Origin: JAICQQ01 sp965651135
GTDB taxonomy: Bacteria > Myxococcota_A > Polyangia > Polyangiales > Polyangiaceae
Direction of reading: 5' to 3'
Length of the DNA stretch: 15,032 nt
NCBI GenBank assembly: GCA_965651135.1
Contig: CBFGRJ010000158.1
Coordinates: 1 to 15,032, forward strand
Shown here: positions 1 through 6,620 of the stretch, one piece after another
How the letters are laid out: each line of letters starts with the position of its first letter
Position numbering within the stretch: position 1 is the stretch's first letter
Program-made: the position numbers and the translations under genes
Notes under the pieces: model-generated
What the model saw: only the letters and a program-made list of their open reading frames with translations
What the model was told of the DNA's origin: nothing
The model's database searches: none

Positions 1-189
1 GCCGACGAAGCCGACGAAGCCGACGAAGCCGACGAAGCCGACGAAGCCGACGAAGCCGACGAAGACGACGAAGACGACGAAGCCGACGAAGCCGACGAAG
101 CCGACGAAGACGACGAAGACGACGAAGACGACGAAGACGACGAAGACGACGAAGCCGACGAAGACGACGAAGACGACGAAGACGACGAA
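1..189 (+). repeat. 9-bp tandem repeat, 21 units (GCCGACGAA / GACGACGAA)
   Basis: Positions 1-189 are 21 uninterrupted 9-base units. Units 1-7, 10-12 and 18 are GCCGACGAA. Units 8-9, 13-17 and 19-21 are GACGACGAA. The two types differ only at the second base (C or A), which swaps Ala for Asp. The array probably continues to the left of the window. Because 9 is a multiple of 3, gain or loss of units would change tail length without a frameshift. Confidence 0.95.
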
Positions 190-198
190 GACGGATGA
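1..198 (+). CDS. C-terminal acidic repeat tail of a protein starting upstream (partial)
   Basis: Frame 1 is open from the left edge to a TGA at 196-198. It reads as 21 tandem tripeptides, either Ala-Asp-Glu or Asp-Asp-Glu, followed by Asp-Gly and stop. The tail is therefore extremely acidic and almost certainly disordered. The gene's 5' end and any folded domain lie outside the window, so its function cannot be named. Similar D/E-rich tails occur on many unrelated bacterial proteins. Coding is supported by the perfect 3-base periodicity of the repeat, by the fact that every variant unit keeps the frame, and by a hairpin that starts at the stop codon. The alternative is a non-coding microsatellite-like repeat, which seems less likely. 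Confidence 0.6.
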   Translation, partial: ADEADEADEADEADEADEADEDDEDDEADEADEADEDDEDDEDDEDDEDDEADEDDEDDEDDEDG

Positions 199-226
199 AC
201 CGGGCTCTGACAGCCTGAGCCGGTTC
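197..226 (+). terminator. Hairpin at the stop codon of the acidic-repeat gene
   Basis: GAACCGGGCTC (197-207) pairs with GAGCCGGTTC (217-226), giving ten base pairs with one bulged G (204) and a 9-base loop. The stem begins inside the TGA stop codon. No U-tract follows, so it is not a classic intrinsic terminator. It could end transcription with Rho or protect the 3' end of the mRNA. Confidence 0.4.
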
Positions 227-445
227 GAGACGCTAGAAAACCGCCAAGGCGCAATTGAGCGCTTGGGTGCGTGGAGAGCTTGCGCTCTTTAGTCAGGCGA
301 ATGCTGCGTAGGCGCGTCGGTGAATAGTCGCGGGTGGCGCGACCAGGCAGCTCCTTGGCGTTCTTGGGGGCTTGGCGGGAAATAGGCGCTTCCGACTGCT
401 ACGACCTACCGGGATTACTGGGATTGTCCCAGTGGCTCTCAGTGG
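199..445. other. Non-coding region between the repeat gene and the HTH gene
   Basis: I see no convincing gene here. Plus-strand reading frames that enter this region run antisense to the HTH gene and have atypical composition. It holds the hairpin at 197-226, a small stem (AGAGC 275-279 with GCTCT 284-288, loop TTGC, followed by two Ts), and a perfect hairpin at 417-433. The genes on either side converge, so this is most simply a shared 3' region. I found no promoter or RNA gene that I could support. Confidence 0.5.
417..433 (-). terminator. Perfect 7-bp hairpin downstream of the HTH gene
   Basis: ACTGGGA (417-423) and TCCCAGT (427-433) are perfect inverted repeats around a 3-base loop. The hairpin lies 12 bases beyond the stop codon (446-448) of the minus-strand HTH gene. 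There is no T-run on either side, so termination is only a suggestion. A protein-binding palindrome is another possibility. Confidence 0.35.
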
Positions 446-805
446 TCAGTCGCTTTCGCCCTGTTTGGGCTTGCCCGCGGCGCTAGCTGCTGGGTCCGGA
501 TACGCTTTCGCGAGCTCAGACACCTTGGCGAACAGCTCGGGATGCCCGACGAGCTTGCGTACCAGCAGCCACAGGTTCGGATCCGCAAGCTTGTCCAGCC
601 CCACCGCGGGTACGTCACGTTTTGGAGCCGGAGCAGCTCCCTTCTTTTGGAGGGCCACCATGCGGGTCACGTGGCGCTTGGTCGGAAATCGTTCCCCGCT
701 TTCCCACGCCCAGACATCTTCGGCCTCTGCCTTGATGGCGTCGGCCAACTGCCGGGCCGTCAGCTTCAGCTCTTTGCGCAGCTGCTTGATCTCTTCGGGG
801 GACAC
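446..805 (-). CDS. XRE-like helix-turn-helix DNA-binding protein
   Basis: This is a 119-residue protein when started at GTG 805. Residues about 2-55 resemble XRE/MqsA-type helix-turn-helix domains. They open with SPEEIKQLRKELKLT, followed by a recognition-helix region with the family's W-E-x-G-x-x-x-P signature (WESGERFP, 34-41). The rest is a basic Ala/Pro linker, a short helical stretch (about 71-102, with LWLLVRKLVGHPELF) and a polar tail. The frame stays open upstream to 979, but that part reads back across the divergent lipoprotein gene and is unlike the domain, so GTG 805 is preferred; TTG 826 is an alternative. Neither start has a clear Shine-Dalgarno. It probably regulates transcription, perhaps of itself or of the divergent lipoprotein gene 51 bases away. 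No toxin partner is visible. Confidence 0.75.
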   Translation of the reverse strand: MSPEEIKQLRKELKLTARQLADAIKAEAEDVWAWESGERFPTKRHVTRMVALQKKGAAPAPKRDVPAVGLDKLADPNLWLLVRKLVGHPELFAKVSELAKAYPDPAASAAGKPKQGESD

Positions 806-856
806 GGGAGGGAACTTACCACGCAACCCGTCGGGACGAGCAACCGAACAGGAAGC

Positions 857-2359
857 GTGCGATGCGAACTGGTTATCCGCGCCTTTCGCGCAGAGCGAGC
901 GAGCGCGGTAGGTGGTTTGACCCTGCTGGCCCTGGCAGCCTGCTCCGATCCCCTCGAGGACTTGGCCAGGGTCGGACAATCCGAGCGGCCGCGCGTGACG
1001 TTGGAGCCAAGCGCCTCACTCCACGAAGCCCCACGCGTGTTCCGCGCCCGCATCGAGCTCCCTTCGCACTTGGTGCCGGGCCTGCAGGTTGGTGCGCTCG
1101 TGCTGTTCGAGGACGAGCTGTCCAGCTACTATCAACGCCGCGTCGCCGAGGGGGAGCTACCCGATGCACTGCTCGAGCGACGCATTCCCATGCTGTCGTG
1201 GCAAGCGCACGGTGCAGTGCTCTTCGCGCAGCCCAGCCGGGTGCTCGATTCGGTGCGCACCTATACTCTTGCCGCCGTCAACCATGGCTTGCTGGCGGAG
1301 ATCGACGTGGGCGACGAAGACAGCCCAGTCCTTTGGCGCGCCTGGCCCAGCTCGGATTGGGCAGGGGGCGGTCGTGGAGGGCTCTATTGCGCCGAAGCGC
1401 CCATGCCGCTGGAACCCTACCCGGTTCTCCTCGCTCCCGACGATGCGGAGGCGGCTTTGCAGCCCAGCGCCGTCGCGCCAGAAACTTGTGCCGTGCTTTC
1501 CGTACCGGAATCGGCGCCTTTGCGCGTGCCCCCTCCGAGCGTTCTGGGCATGGCGTTCGACCCGGCGCCGTGGGTCGAGCCAGAAGGCAGCACCACCTGG
1601 ACAGCCAGCTCTTGCTCAGTTGGCTGCACGACGATAGGGCCAGGCTGCCTTTGCGCCGAGGACGATCGAGCGCTGATTGTCGGTCCAGCCCAACCGGCGT
1701 TCTGGTTCGTCGATGTGAATGGGAGTCTTCAAAGCCACGCCACCGACGCCGGCTCGGGCTTCGTTCTGACCCAGCTGATGCCCCAGACCGCTTATACGGT
1801 GGTGGGCAGTGCGTTCGACTTGAGCGGGCACGAGCACTCCATCATGGCTGCCTTTACGACCGGCAGCCCACGGCCGCGTGTGGTGGTCAATGAAGTGTAT
1901 GCCGACGCCAACGGTCCGGAGCCTGAAATGGAGTGGGTGGAGCTGGCGAATGCAGGGACCTCGGCAGCCCAGCTCGCCGGCTATGTGCTGGAAGACGTCG
2001 GCGGTCAAACCGAGCTGCCATATGCCGAGCTTGCACCAGGTGCCTACGCTCTCGTCGTCAACGAGAGCTACCAAGAAGACACCGATTTCGACTTGGCCTT
2101 CGATCCGAGTGCGCTGGTGATCCGCGTGCCGCGCCTGGGCAAAAATGGGCTTTCGAACGCGGGCGAGTTGGTGCGCTTGAGGTCGCCGGCGGGAGAAGTG
2201 AGCTCGCGCCTATCGGCGACACCCCGGCCCAAGCCCGGCGTCAGTGTGGCTCGGCGCAACTGGTGGCTGCAGGACGATGACCCGGCCACGTTCGGTTTGC
2301 ACGCCGAACCAGGTGCATCCCCAGGCCTGCCGAACCACCTCATGGACGAACGAGAATAG
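857..2359 (+). CDS. Lipoprotein with C-terminal lamin-tail domain (LTD)
   Basis: This is a 500-residue predicted surface or envelope lipoprotein. The N-terminus has basic residues, then a hydrophobic stretch ending in the lipobox L-A-A-C (Cys29), so lipid attachment at Cys29 is expected. The middle is rich in beta-prone segments and has a Cys cluster C-x3-C-x6-C-x-C at 253-266, with CLC at its end. From about residue 341 there is a lamin-tail domain: the opening strand VVVNEVYADA, then EWVELANAG, LAGYVLEDVGG and LVRLRSPAGEV, with the usual late NWW and GASPGLPN close. LTDs are found in secreted bacterial proteins and nuclear lamins, and in bacteria they often accompany adhesion or extracellular enzymes; the role here is unknown. 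GTG 857 is chosen because it gives a proper signal peptide. The frame is open back to 542, but that part lies antisense to the HTH gene. AGGAAG sits very close to the GTG, an imperfect spacing. Confidence 0.82.
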   Translation: MRCELVIRAFRAERASAVGGLTLLALAACSDPLEDLARVGQSERPRVTLEPSASLHEAPRVFRARIELPSHLVPGLQVGALVLFEDELSSYYQRRVAEGELPDALLERRIPMLSWQAHGAVLFAQPSRVLDSVRTYTLAAVNHGLLAEIDVGDEDSPVLWRAWPSSDWAGGGRGGLYCAEAPMPLEPYPVLLAPDDAEAALQPSAVAPETCAVLSVPESAPLRVPPPSVLGMAFDPAPWVEPEGSTTWTASSCSVGCTTIGPGCLCAEDDRALIVGPAQPAFWFVDVNGSLQSHATDAGSGFVLTQLMPQTAYTVVGSAFDLSGHEHSIMAAFTTGSPRPRVVVNEVYADANGPEPEMEWVELANAGTSAAQLAGYVLEDVGGQTELPYAELAPGAYALVVNESYQEDTDFDLAFDPSALVIRVPRLGKNGLSNAGELVRLRSPAGEVSSRLSATPRPKPGVSVARRNWWLQDDDPATFGLHAEPGASPGLPNHLMDERE

Positions 2360-2384
2360 CGGCTTCATCGATGCGGGTAGCCGC
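2359..2384. terminator. Short inverted repeat between convergent genes
   Basis: GCGGCT (2359-2364) pairs with AGCCGC (2379-2384) across a 14-base loop. It lies in the 46-base gap between the convergent stops of the LTD lipoprotein (TAG 2357-2359) and the PmbA-like gene (TAG 2406-2408). The location suits a bidirectional terminator, but the stem is short and no U-tract follows. Confidence 0.25.
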
Positions 2385-2405
2385 AGGCTTGCCGAGAGCT
2401 CGCGA

Positions 2406-3767
2406 CTACGAGCCGGCGATGATCATCGAGGCAGTGCGAAAAGTGGGGGCAGCAATGGAGGTCTTCAGCTCGAGGTCGTCGCCGACGGCATCGATCCCCT
2501 GCAACATGCGATCGAGCGTCGACGAAATGGTCACTTCGCTCACGGGAAACGCGAGCTTCCCTTGTTCGATCCAAAACCCGGATGCCCCGCGCGAAAAGTC
2601 ACCCGTAATCGGATTGAAGCCAAAGCCCATCATTTCGGTCACGTACAAGCCGCGCTCGACAGACGCGATGATCTCCTCGCGTGGGGTATGCCCGGCCTGT
2701 AGGATGAAGTTGCTGGTGGAGGGGCCAATCGACCCTCCAGAACGGGTGGCGCTTGCCGTCGACTCACGCCCGAGTTTGCGAGCGCTGTAGCTGTCGCACA
2801 AGAAGGTGCGGAACACGCCCGCGTCGACCACCAGGTTCTTGCGGGAGCGCAGACCCTCACCATCGAAGGGACGCGAGCCTGGTGCCTTGGGAATCAAGGG
2901 ATCGTCCACGATGTGCACCAGCTCGCTGGCCACCTTGGACCCCTCGCGCCCGAGCAGATAGGTGGATTTTCGCCAAGCCGCGCTGCCCATGACGCAGCCC
3001 GCGAAGGTCCCGATGATGGACCTGGCGATATCGGCTTCGAATACTACGGGCGCTTCCGTCGTGGGCACGCGTCGAGAGCCGAGCTTGGCGAGAGTGCGAC
3101 GGGCCGCCTCCTGCCCGACGAACGTCGGGTCCTCGAGCTCTCGAAAGTGGCGCTTGGCAGTCCAGTAGTATCCACGCCTGCGTTTCTTGTCCTTGTCTTC
3201 AGCTACAGGAGAAACCGACAAGGACGCGTAGCTGCCTCGAGTGACGCCGGTGAAGCCACCGGAGAGGACCAACGCCCGCGTCGAGCTGACCCGTGAAAAG
3301 GTGGCCCCTTCACTCAAAGTCAGGCGCTTGTCGTAGGCCAAGGCGGCGGCTTCGGCTGCCTTGGCCAGCTCGAGAGCCTGAGCAGCCTGAATGGCCGCTA
3401 CCTCTGGGTCGAATAGATCCAGCTCCGGGTGCGGAGGCTTGCAGATCAGAGCTGGGTCCGCGGGCCCTGCGAAGGGATCCGCCTCGCTCAGCTGGGCGAG
3501 CTCGAGGGCATCGCTGACACAGCGATCGATGCCTCGCGGTGTCAGATCGCTGGTCGCGGTCATCGCTACTCTACCGTCGCGAATCACTCGCAGCGAAATG
3601 CTGCGGGTGCCCGCTTCTTCCACCAATTCGGCCTCGCCGAGGCGAACGCGCGTGCTGAGCTCCCAACCTGAGCTAGCGCTGGCTTCGGCCACGCTGGCGC
3701 CGCCCGCCAATGCTTGCTCCACGACTCGCCCGGCCAGCTCGACTAGATCGCGTTCGTCCTCGCTCAT
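2406..3767 (-). CDS. pmbA: PmbA/TldE-type metalloprotease-family protein
   Basis: This 453-residue protein has the size and layout of the TldD/PmbA family. An N-terminal alpha/beta domain (about 1-230) is followed by the conserved C-terminal barrel with VVFEADIARSIIG (241-253), the SRPFDGEG turn (298-305), VDAGVFRTFLCDSYSARKLG (314-333), GGSIGPSTSNF (344-354), ITGDFSRGASGFWIE (387-401) and a final MIIAG. There is no HExxxH zinc motif, which marks the PmbA/TldE branch rather than TldD. In E. coli the TldD-TldE pair trims peptides such as the microcin B17 precursor and helps degrade the CcdA antitoxin, with TldD carrying the zinc. No TldD is in the window. ATG 3767 is preferred because the upstream extension is basic, unlike the family, and covers the preceding gap and gene end. 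It lies 77 bases after the membrane-protein gene, on the same strand. Confidence 0.9.
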   Translation of the reverse strand: MSEDERDLVELAGRVVEQALAGGASVAEASASSGWELSTRVRLGEAELVEEAGTRSISLRVIRDGRVAMTATSDLTPRGIDRCVSDALELAQLSEADPFAGPADPALICKPPHPELDLFDPEVAAIQAAQALELAKAAEAAALAYDKRLTLSEGATFSRVSSTRALVLSGGFTGVTRGSYASLSVSPVAEDKDKKRRRGYYWTAKRHFRELEDPTFVGQEAARRTLAKLGSRRVPTTEAPVVFEADIARSIIGTFAGCVMGSAAWRKSTYLLGREGSKVASELVHIVDDPLIPKAPGSRPFDGEGLRSRKNLVVDAGVFRTFLCDSYSARKLGRESTASATRSGGSIGPSTSNFILQAGHTPREEIIASVERGLYVTEMMGFGFNPITGDFSRGASGFWIEQGKLAFPVSEVTISSTLDRMLQGIDAVGDDLELKTSIAAPTFRTASMIIAGS

Positions 3768-3844
3768 ACTCTGGTTCGTAATGTCTATGGGTACGAAATG
3801 CAAATCGACCTCAGCGCAGCCGGGTCTACGGGGCGGGGTCAGCG

Positions 3845-4531
3845 CTACTCGTGAAGTGCAATACGGCGCAGGCAGTGCGCCGTCCATGCGGTGGCACCGA
3901 CCAGAACGAAATTCATCCAGAGGATTGCATAGCCGAGGGGGCTGCCTGCTAGCGGACGGGTCCCGAAATCTCCATGGTACTGCGCATAGCTGGCATCGAC
4001 CCCGAGCCTTCGTATGGTGAGCGCCACGAACAAGAGGGCTCCGAGCGCCAACACGAAGCCGAGGCGCGCCACGGCGTTTTTCGAACGAGCCCTGGCCTGG
4101 TGCCAACCAATCAGAAAACCCGCTGGGACGGCGGTGACGTTCAGCAGCACGAGCCCTAGGTCGACGGTGCTCGGCAGGTGTTCACTGTCGACGAGGTACG
4201 CGTAGGACCAATCGGGAGCGAAAGCCAAGAAGTAGGAACAGACAGGGGCGAAGACCAACAGGCTGAATAGGATGACCACCAAGAGCGAGCGACTGGGAAT
4301 GCCGACACTCGAACGCGCATTCGGCGCTCTCGTGACCCAAGCGAAGAACAGGCCCAGGATCGATCCGACCAACGGTGCAATGGGCGCCAGCACTCCATGA
4401 AGCCAAGCACGGCGGCCGAGGCGAGAAAAGCCCCTAGTTCGTGGGGCTCGAAACTTTTCCAGATCCGTTGGCACTCGTCCCGCCCCCAGCGTGGAAATCA
4501 TGACGCGATTGCCACGCGCAAGGCTTTTCAC
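3845..4531 (-). CDS. Five-helix membrane protein of unknown function
   Basis: This protein is 228 residues from GTG 4531, or 218 from ATG 4501. A basic N-terminal arm (about 1-43) precedes five likely membrane helices at roughly 46-66, 82-104, 124-143, 155-173 and 198-217. The loop between helices 2 and 3 carries an aromatic, acidic stretch (PDWSYAYLVDSEHLP) that could be a binding surface. I recognise no family and see no catalytic motif. The Arg-rich arm and the basic loops after helices 1 and 3 suggest that these face the cytoplasm. It precedes pmbA on the same strand with a 77-base gap, so co-transcription is plausible but not required. Its start is 12 bases from the divergent larB start. 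Confidence 0.75.
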   Translation of the reverse strand: MKSLARGNRVMISTLGAGRVPTDLEKFRAPRTRGFSRLGRRAWLHGVLAPIAPLVGSILGLFFAWVTRAPNARSSVGIPSRSLLVVILFSLLVFAPVCSYFLAFAPDWSYAYLVDSEHLPSTVDLGLVLLNVTAVPAGFLIGWHQARARSKNAVARLGFVLALGALLFVALTIRRLGVDASYAQYHGDFGTRPLAGSPLGYAILWMNFVLVGATAWTAHCLRRIALHE

Positions 4532-4537
4532 TAAACC
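4509..4537 (+). promoter_or_regulatory. Candidate larB promoter implying a leaderless mRNA
   Basis: TTGCCA (4509-4514) matches five of six bases of a sigma70 -35 box. A 17-base spacer leads to TAAACC (4532-4537), a weak -10 box. Initiation six to seven bases downstream would fall at or next to the A of the larB ATG (4544). No Shine-Dalgarno precedes that ATG, which fits leaderless translation. The box lies inside the 5' end of the divergent membrane-protein gene. Confidence 0.35.
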
Positions 4538-4543
4538 CTAGCC

Positions 4544-5317
4544 ATGGATCCCGTGCGTCTCAGGGCATTGCTCGCGCAGGTCGAGTCCGGCGAAGTGCGA
4601 GTCGACGAGGCGCTCACGTTGCTCGAGCGGCTGCCGTTTGCGGACATCGGCGATGCCGTGGTCGATCATCACCGGGCATTGCGTATGGGCGTTCCAGAAG
4701 TCGTGCTGGGTCTCGGCAAAACGGTGCAGCAGATTGCGGATGTCGTTCAGGAGCTGATGCGCACCGGTCAGAACGTGTTGGTGACGCGTGTGGTGCCGGA
4801 GCAGGTGAGCGAGCTCCGGGCGCTCGGTCTAGACCTTCGCTACAACCAGGCGGCGCGCACCTTGAGCTTCGAGCATGCCCCCATCGAGATGCGGACGGGC
4901 GCACCCGTCGCCATCGTCACGGCGGGTACCAGCGACATACCCGTTGCAGAAGAAGCGGCGGAGACCCTCAGGATGTCGGGTATTCCCGTTCAGCGCGTCT
5001 TCGATGTCGGAGTGGCGGGACTGCACCGGCTGTTGGCTCGAGTGGCCGAGCTGCAGGCAGCGCCGGCGGTCATCGTGGTTGCCGGCATGGAGGGGGCGCT
5101 CCCCAGTGTGGTGGGCGGTCTTCTGGGAAGCCCCGTCATCGCCGTGCCGACATCGGTGGGCTATGGCGCCTCGCTAGGTGGCTTGACGGCATTGATGGGC
5201 ATGCTGAGCGGGTGTGCATCGGGCGTGACAGTCGTGAATATCGACAACGGCTTCGGTGCGGCCATGGCCGTCCTCCGACTGCTGCGCGCGCGACCTTCGG
5301 AGGGGACCGATGGCTAA
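4544..5317 (+). CDS. larB: Pyridinium-3,5-biscarboxylic acid mononucleotide synthase LarB
   Basis: LarB carboxylates and hydrolyses nicotinic acid adenine dinucleotide. This is the first step in making the nickel-pincer nucleotide (NPN) cofactor used by lactate racemase LarA and its relatives. The 257 residues match the family's usual length. The N-terminus (MDPVRLRALLAQVESGEV) is typical. The C-terminal PurE-like domain shows VAIVTAGTSDIPVAEEAAET (122-141), VIVVAGMEGALPSVVGGL (176-193), VPTSVGYGASLGG (201-213) and the signature CASGVTVVNIDNGFGAA. In that signature Cys224 corresponds to the cysteine reported to bind the substrate in characterised LarB. The stop overlaps the larC start by eight bases, so the two genes are co-translated. 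No Shine-Dalgarno precedes the ATG. LarE and LarA are not in the window. Confidence 0.95.
   Translation: MDPVRLRALLAQVESGEVRVDEALTLLERLPFADIGDAVVDHHRALRMGVPEVVLGLGKTVQQIADVVQELMRTGQNVLVTRVVPEQVSELRALGLDLRYNQAARTLSFEHAPIEMRTGAPVAIVTAGTSDIPVAEEAAETLRMSGIPVQRVFDVGVAGLHRLLARVAELQAAPAVIVVAGMEGALPSVVGGLLGSPVIAVPTSVGYGASLGGLTALMGMLSGCASGVTVVNIDNGFGAAMAVLRLLRARPSEGTDG
5299..5305 (+). promoter_or_regulatory. Shine-Dalgarno that fixes the larC start
   Basis: GGAGGGG at 5299-5305 lies four bases before ATG 5310, inside the last codons of larB. It favours this start over in-frame positions further upstream within larB. It also means that the His-rich N-terminus of LarC is translated. Confidence 0.7.
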
Positions 5318-6620
5318 AACCTCGCCTTCCGGTGAGCCCGCGGCGCACGGTCATGCGCACGGTCATGGCCATGCGCACGGTCACGGTCACTCTGAAGGGG
5401 GTCTCCCTTCGAAGAACCGCGCCAGACCGCTCGAGGCGGGTGCCGGGCGCGGCAAGACGTTGTTCTTCGACACGCCGAGCGGCGTGGCCGGAGACATGAC
5501 GATTGCCGCCTTGCTCGATCTCGGCGTTCCCTGGGAGGTGGTGCAAGGAGTCGTCGACCAGCTACCCATCCCCGGCATCGTCATTCAGCAAAGCGCCGTG
5601 ATGCGCGGCGCGATCGGCGCCACACATTTCTCGGTGTCGTTTCCGCCGGAGCAGCCACGGCGCAGCTTTCGCGAGATCCGCGAGCTTTTGCGCGCGTGCG
5701 CACTGAATCAGGACGTGCTGGCGATGTCGCTGGACATCTTCCAGCGGCTCGCCGAAGCCGAAGCAGAAGTGCACCGTATCAGCGCCGATGAAGTGCAATT
5801 CCACGAGGTCGGGGCGGTCGATGCCATCGTGGACGTGGTGGGCGCGGCCGCGTGCCTGAGCCACGTGGGGGCTCGCGTCTTGTCGTCGCCCTTGCCGATG
5901 GGTAGCGGAAGCGTGATGTCCGAGCACGGCGTGCTGCCGCTGCCAGCGCCTGCTACCGTCAATTGTCTCGCCGGGGTCCCCACCTACGCCGCGGGGGTGC
6001 AGGGCGAGCTCGTGACGCCCACGGGGGCTGCCATCATTGCTACGGTCGCGGAGTCTTTCGTGACCTGGCCGAGCTTCGTGCCAGAGCGCGTCGGCTGGGG
6101 CGCCGGCACGCGCACTCTGCCGGATAGACCCAATGCGCTCAGGGTCGCACTGGGTGCGTCTTCGCAAGAGCGCCCGTCCGTGCTCTCGCATACCGTGGTA
6201 GAAGCGACCGTGGACGATATGACGGGTGAGCTCGCCGCCCACGCCCTGTCGGCGCTCCTGCTTGCAGGTGCAGTCGACGCCTGGGCAACGCCCGTGGTCA
6301 TGAAGAAAGGGCGACCCGGCCTAGTCATTTCGGCGCTCGCGTCGGTCGAGCGAGCCGGGGCCGTAGCCGATGTGTTGTTGCGAGAAACCAGCACCATCGG
6401 CGTGCGCTTCAGTGAGGTGTCGCGCCGCGAGCTCGAGCGTCGTGTGGTGCAGATCGACACCGATTTCGGCCCCATTCCCGTGAAAGTAAGCGGCGAAGGC
6501 AGCGACTTTCTCGAGGTGAAGCCGGAGTTCGACGCATGCGTCGAAGCTTCCCGACGACACGGCGTTCCGGTGCGTATGGTCGTCGACGCGGCTCGCGCTA
6601 GTTGGGCCGCTCGACGCTGA
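5310..6620 (+). CDS. larC: Nickel-pincer cofactor nickel insertase LarC, His-rich N-terminus
   Basis: LarC is the CTP-dependent cyclometallase that inserts nickel into pyridinium-3,5-bisthiocarboxylic acid mononucleotide, the last step of NPN synthesis. The 436-residue protein is a single uninterrupted frame. In Lactiplantibacillus plantarum, by contrast, LarC is split into larC1/larC2 and joined by programmed frameshifting. Family motifs are FFDTPSGVAGDM (52-63), FHEVGAVDAIVDVVGAA (164-180), PLPMGSGSVMSEHG (194-207), LPAPAT (211-216), GELVTPTGAAI (232-242), EATVDDMTGEL (298-308) and KKGRPG (332-337). Before the usual N-terminus lies an extra arm of about 48 residues, with eight His alternating with Gly or Ala (13-27), a likely nickel-binding or nickel-storing tail. 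Where many homologues have a His-rich segment before the R-x-x-x-x-I-R motif, this one has PEQPRRSF (113-120). The 3' end overlaps the convergent thioredoxin-rhodanese gene by 23 bases. Confidence 0.95.
   Translation: MAKTSPSGEPAAHGHAHGHGHAHGHGHSEGGLPSKNRARPLEAGAGRGKTLFFDTPSGVAGDMTIAALLDLGVPWEVVQGVVDQLPIPGIVIQQSAVMRGAIGATHFSVSFPPEQPRRSFREIRELLRACALNQDVLAMSLDIFQRLAEAEAEVHRISADEVQFHEVGAVDAIVDVVGAAACLSHVGARVLSSPLPMGSGSVMSEHGVLPLPAPATVNCLAGVPTYAAGVQGELVTPTGAAIIATVAESFVTWPSFVPERVGWGAGTRTLPDRPNALRVALGASSQERPSVLSHTVVEATVDDMTGELAAHALSALLLAGAVDAWATPVVMKKGRPGLVISALASVERAGAVADVLLRETSTIGVRFSEVSRRELERRVVQIDTDFGPIPVKVSGEGSDFLEVKPEFDACVEASRRHGVPVRMVVDAARASWAARR

Noticed and set aside
1..189. CRISPR array
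   Set aside because: The units are 9 bases, contiguous and without unique spacers, so this is a coding tandem repeat.
806..979. Longer HTH protein starting at 979
   Set aside because: The added residues lack any domain and read antisense through the signal peptide of the lipoprotein gene.
862..1893. 343-residue plus-strand open frame
   Set aside because: It is another frame of the LTD lipoprotein gene, and its Arg/Ala-rich composition is typical of a GC-rich shadow frame.
3768..4106. N-terminal extension of the PmbA-like frame
   Set aside because: It is basic and Arg-rich, overlaps the end of the membrane-protein gene, and is not part of the family's usual length.
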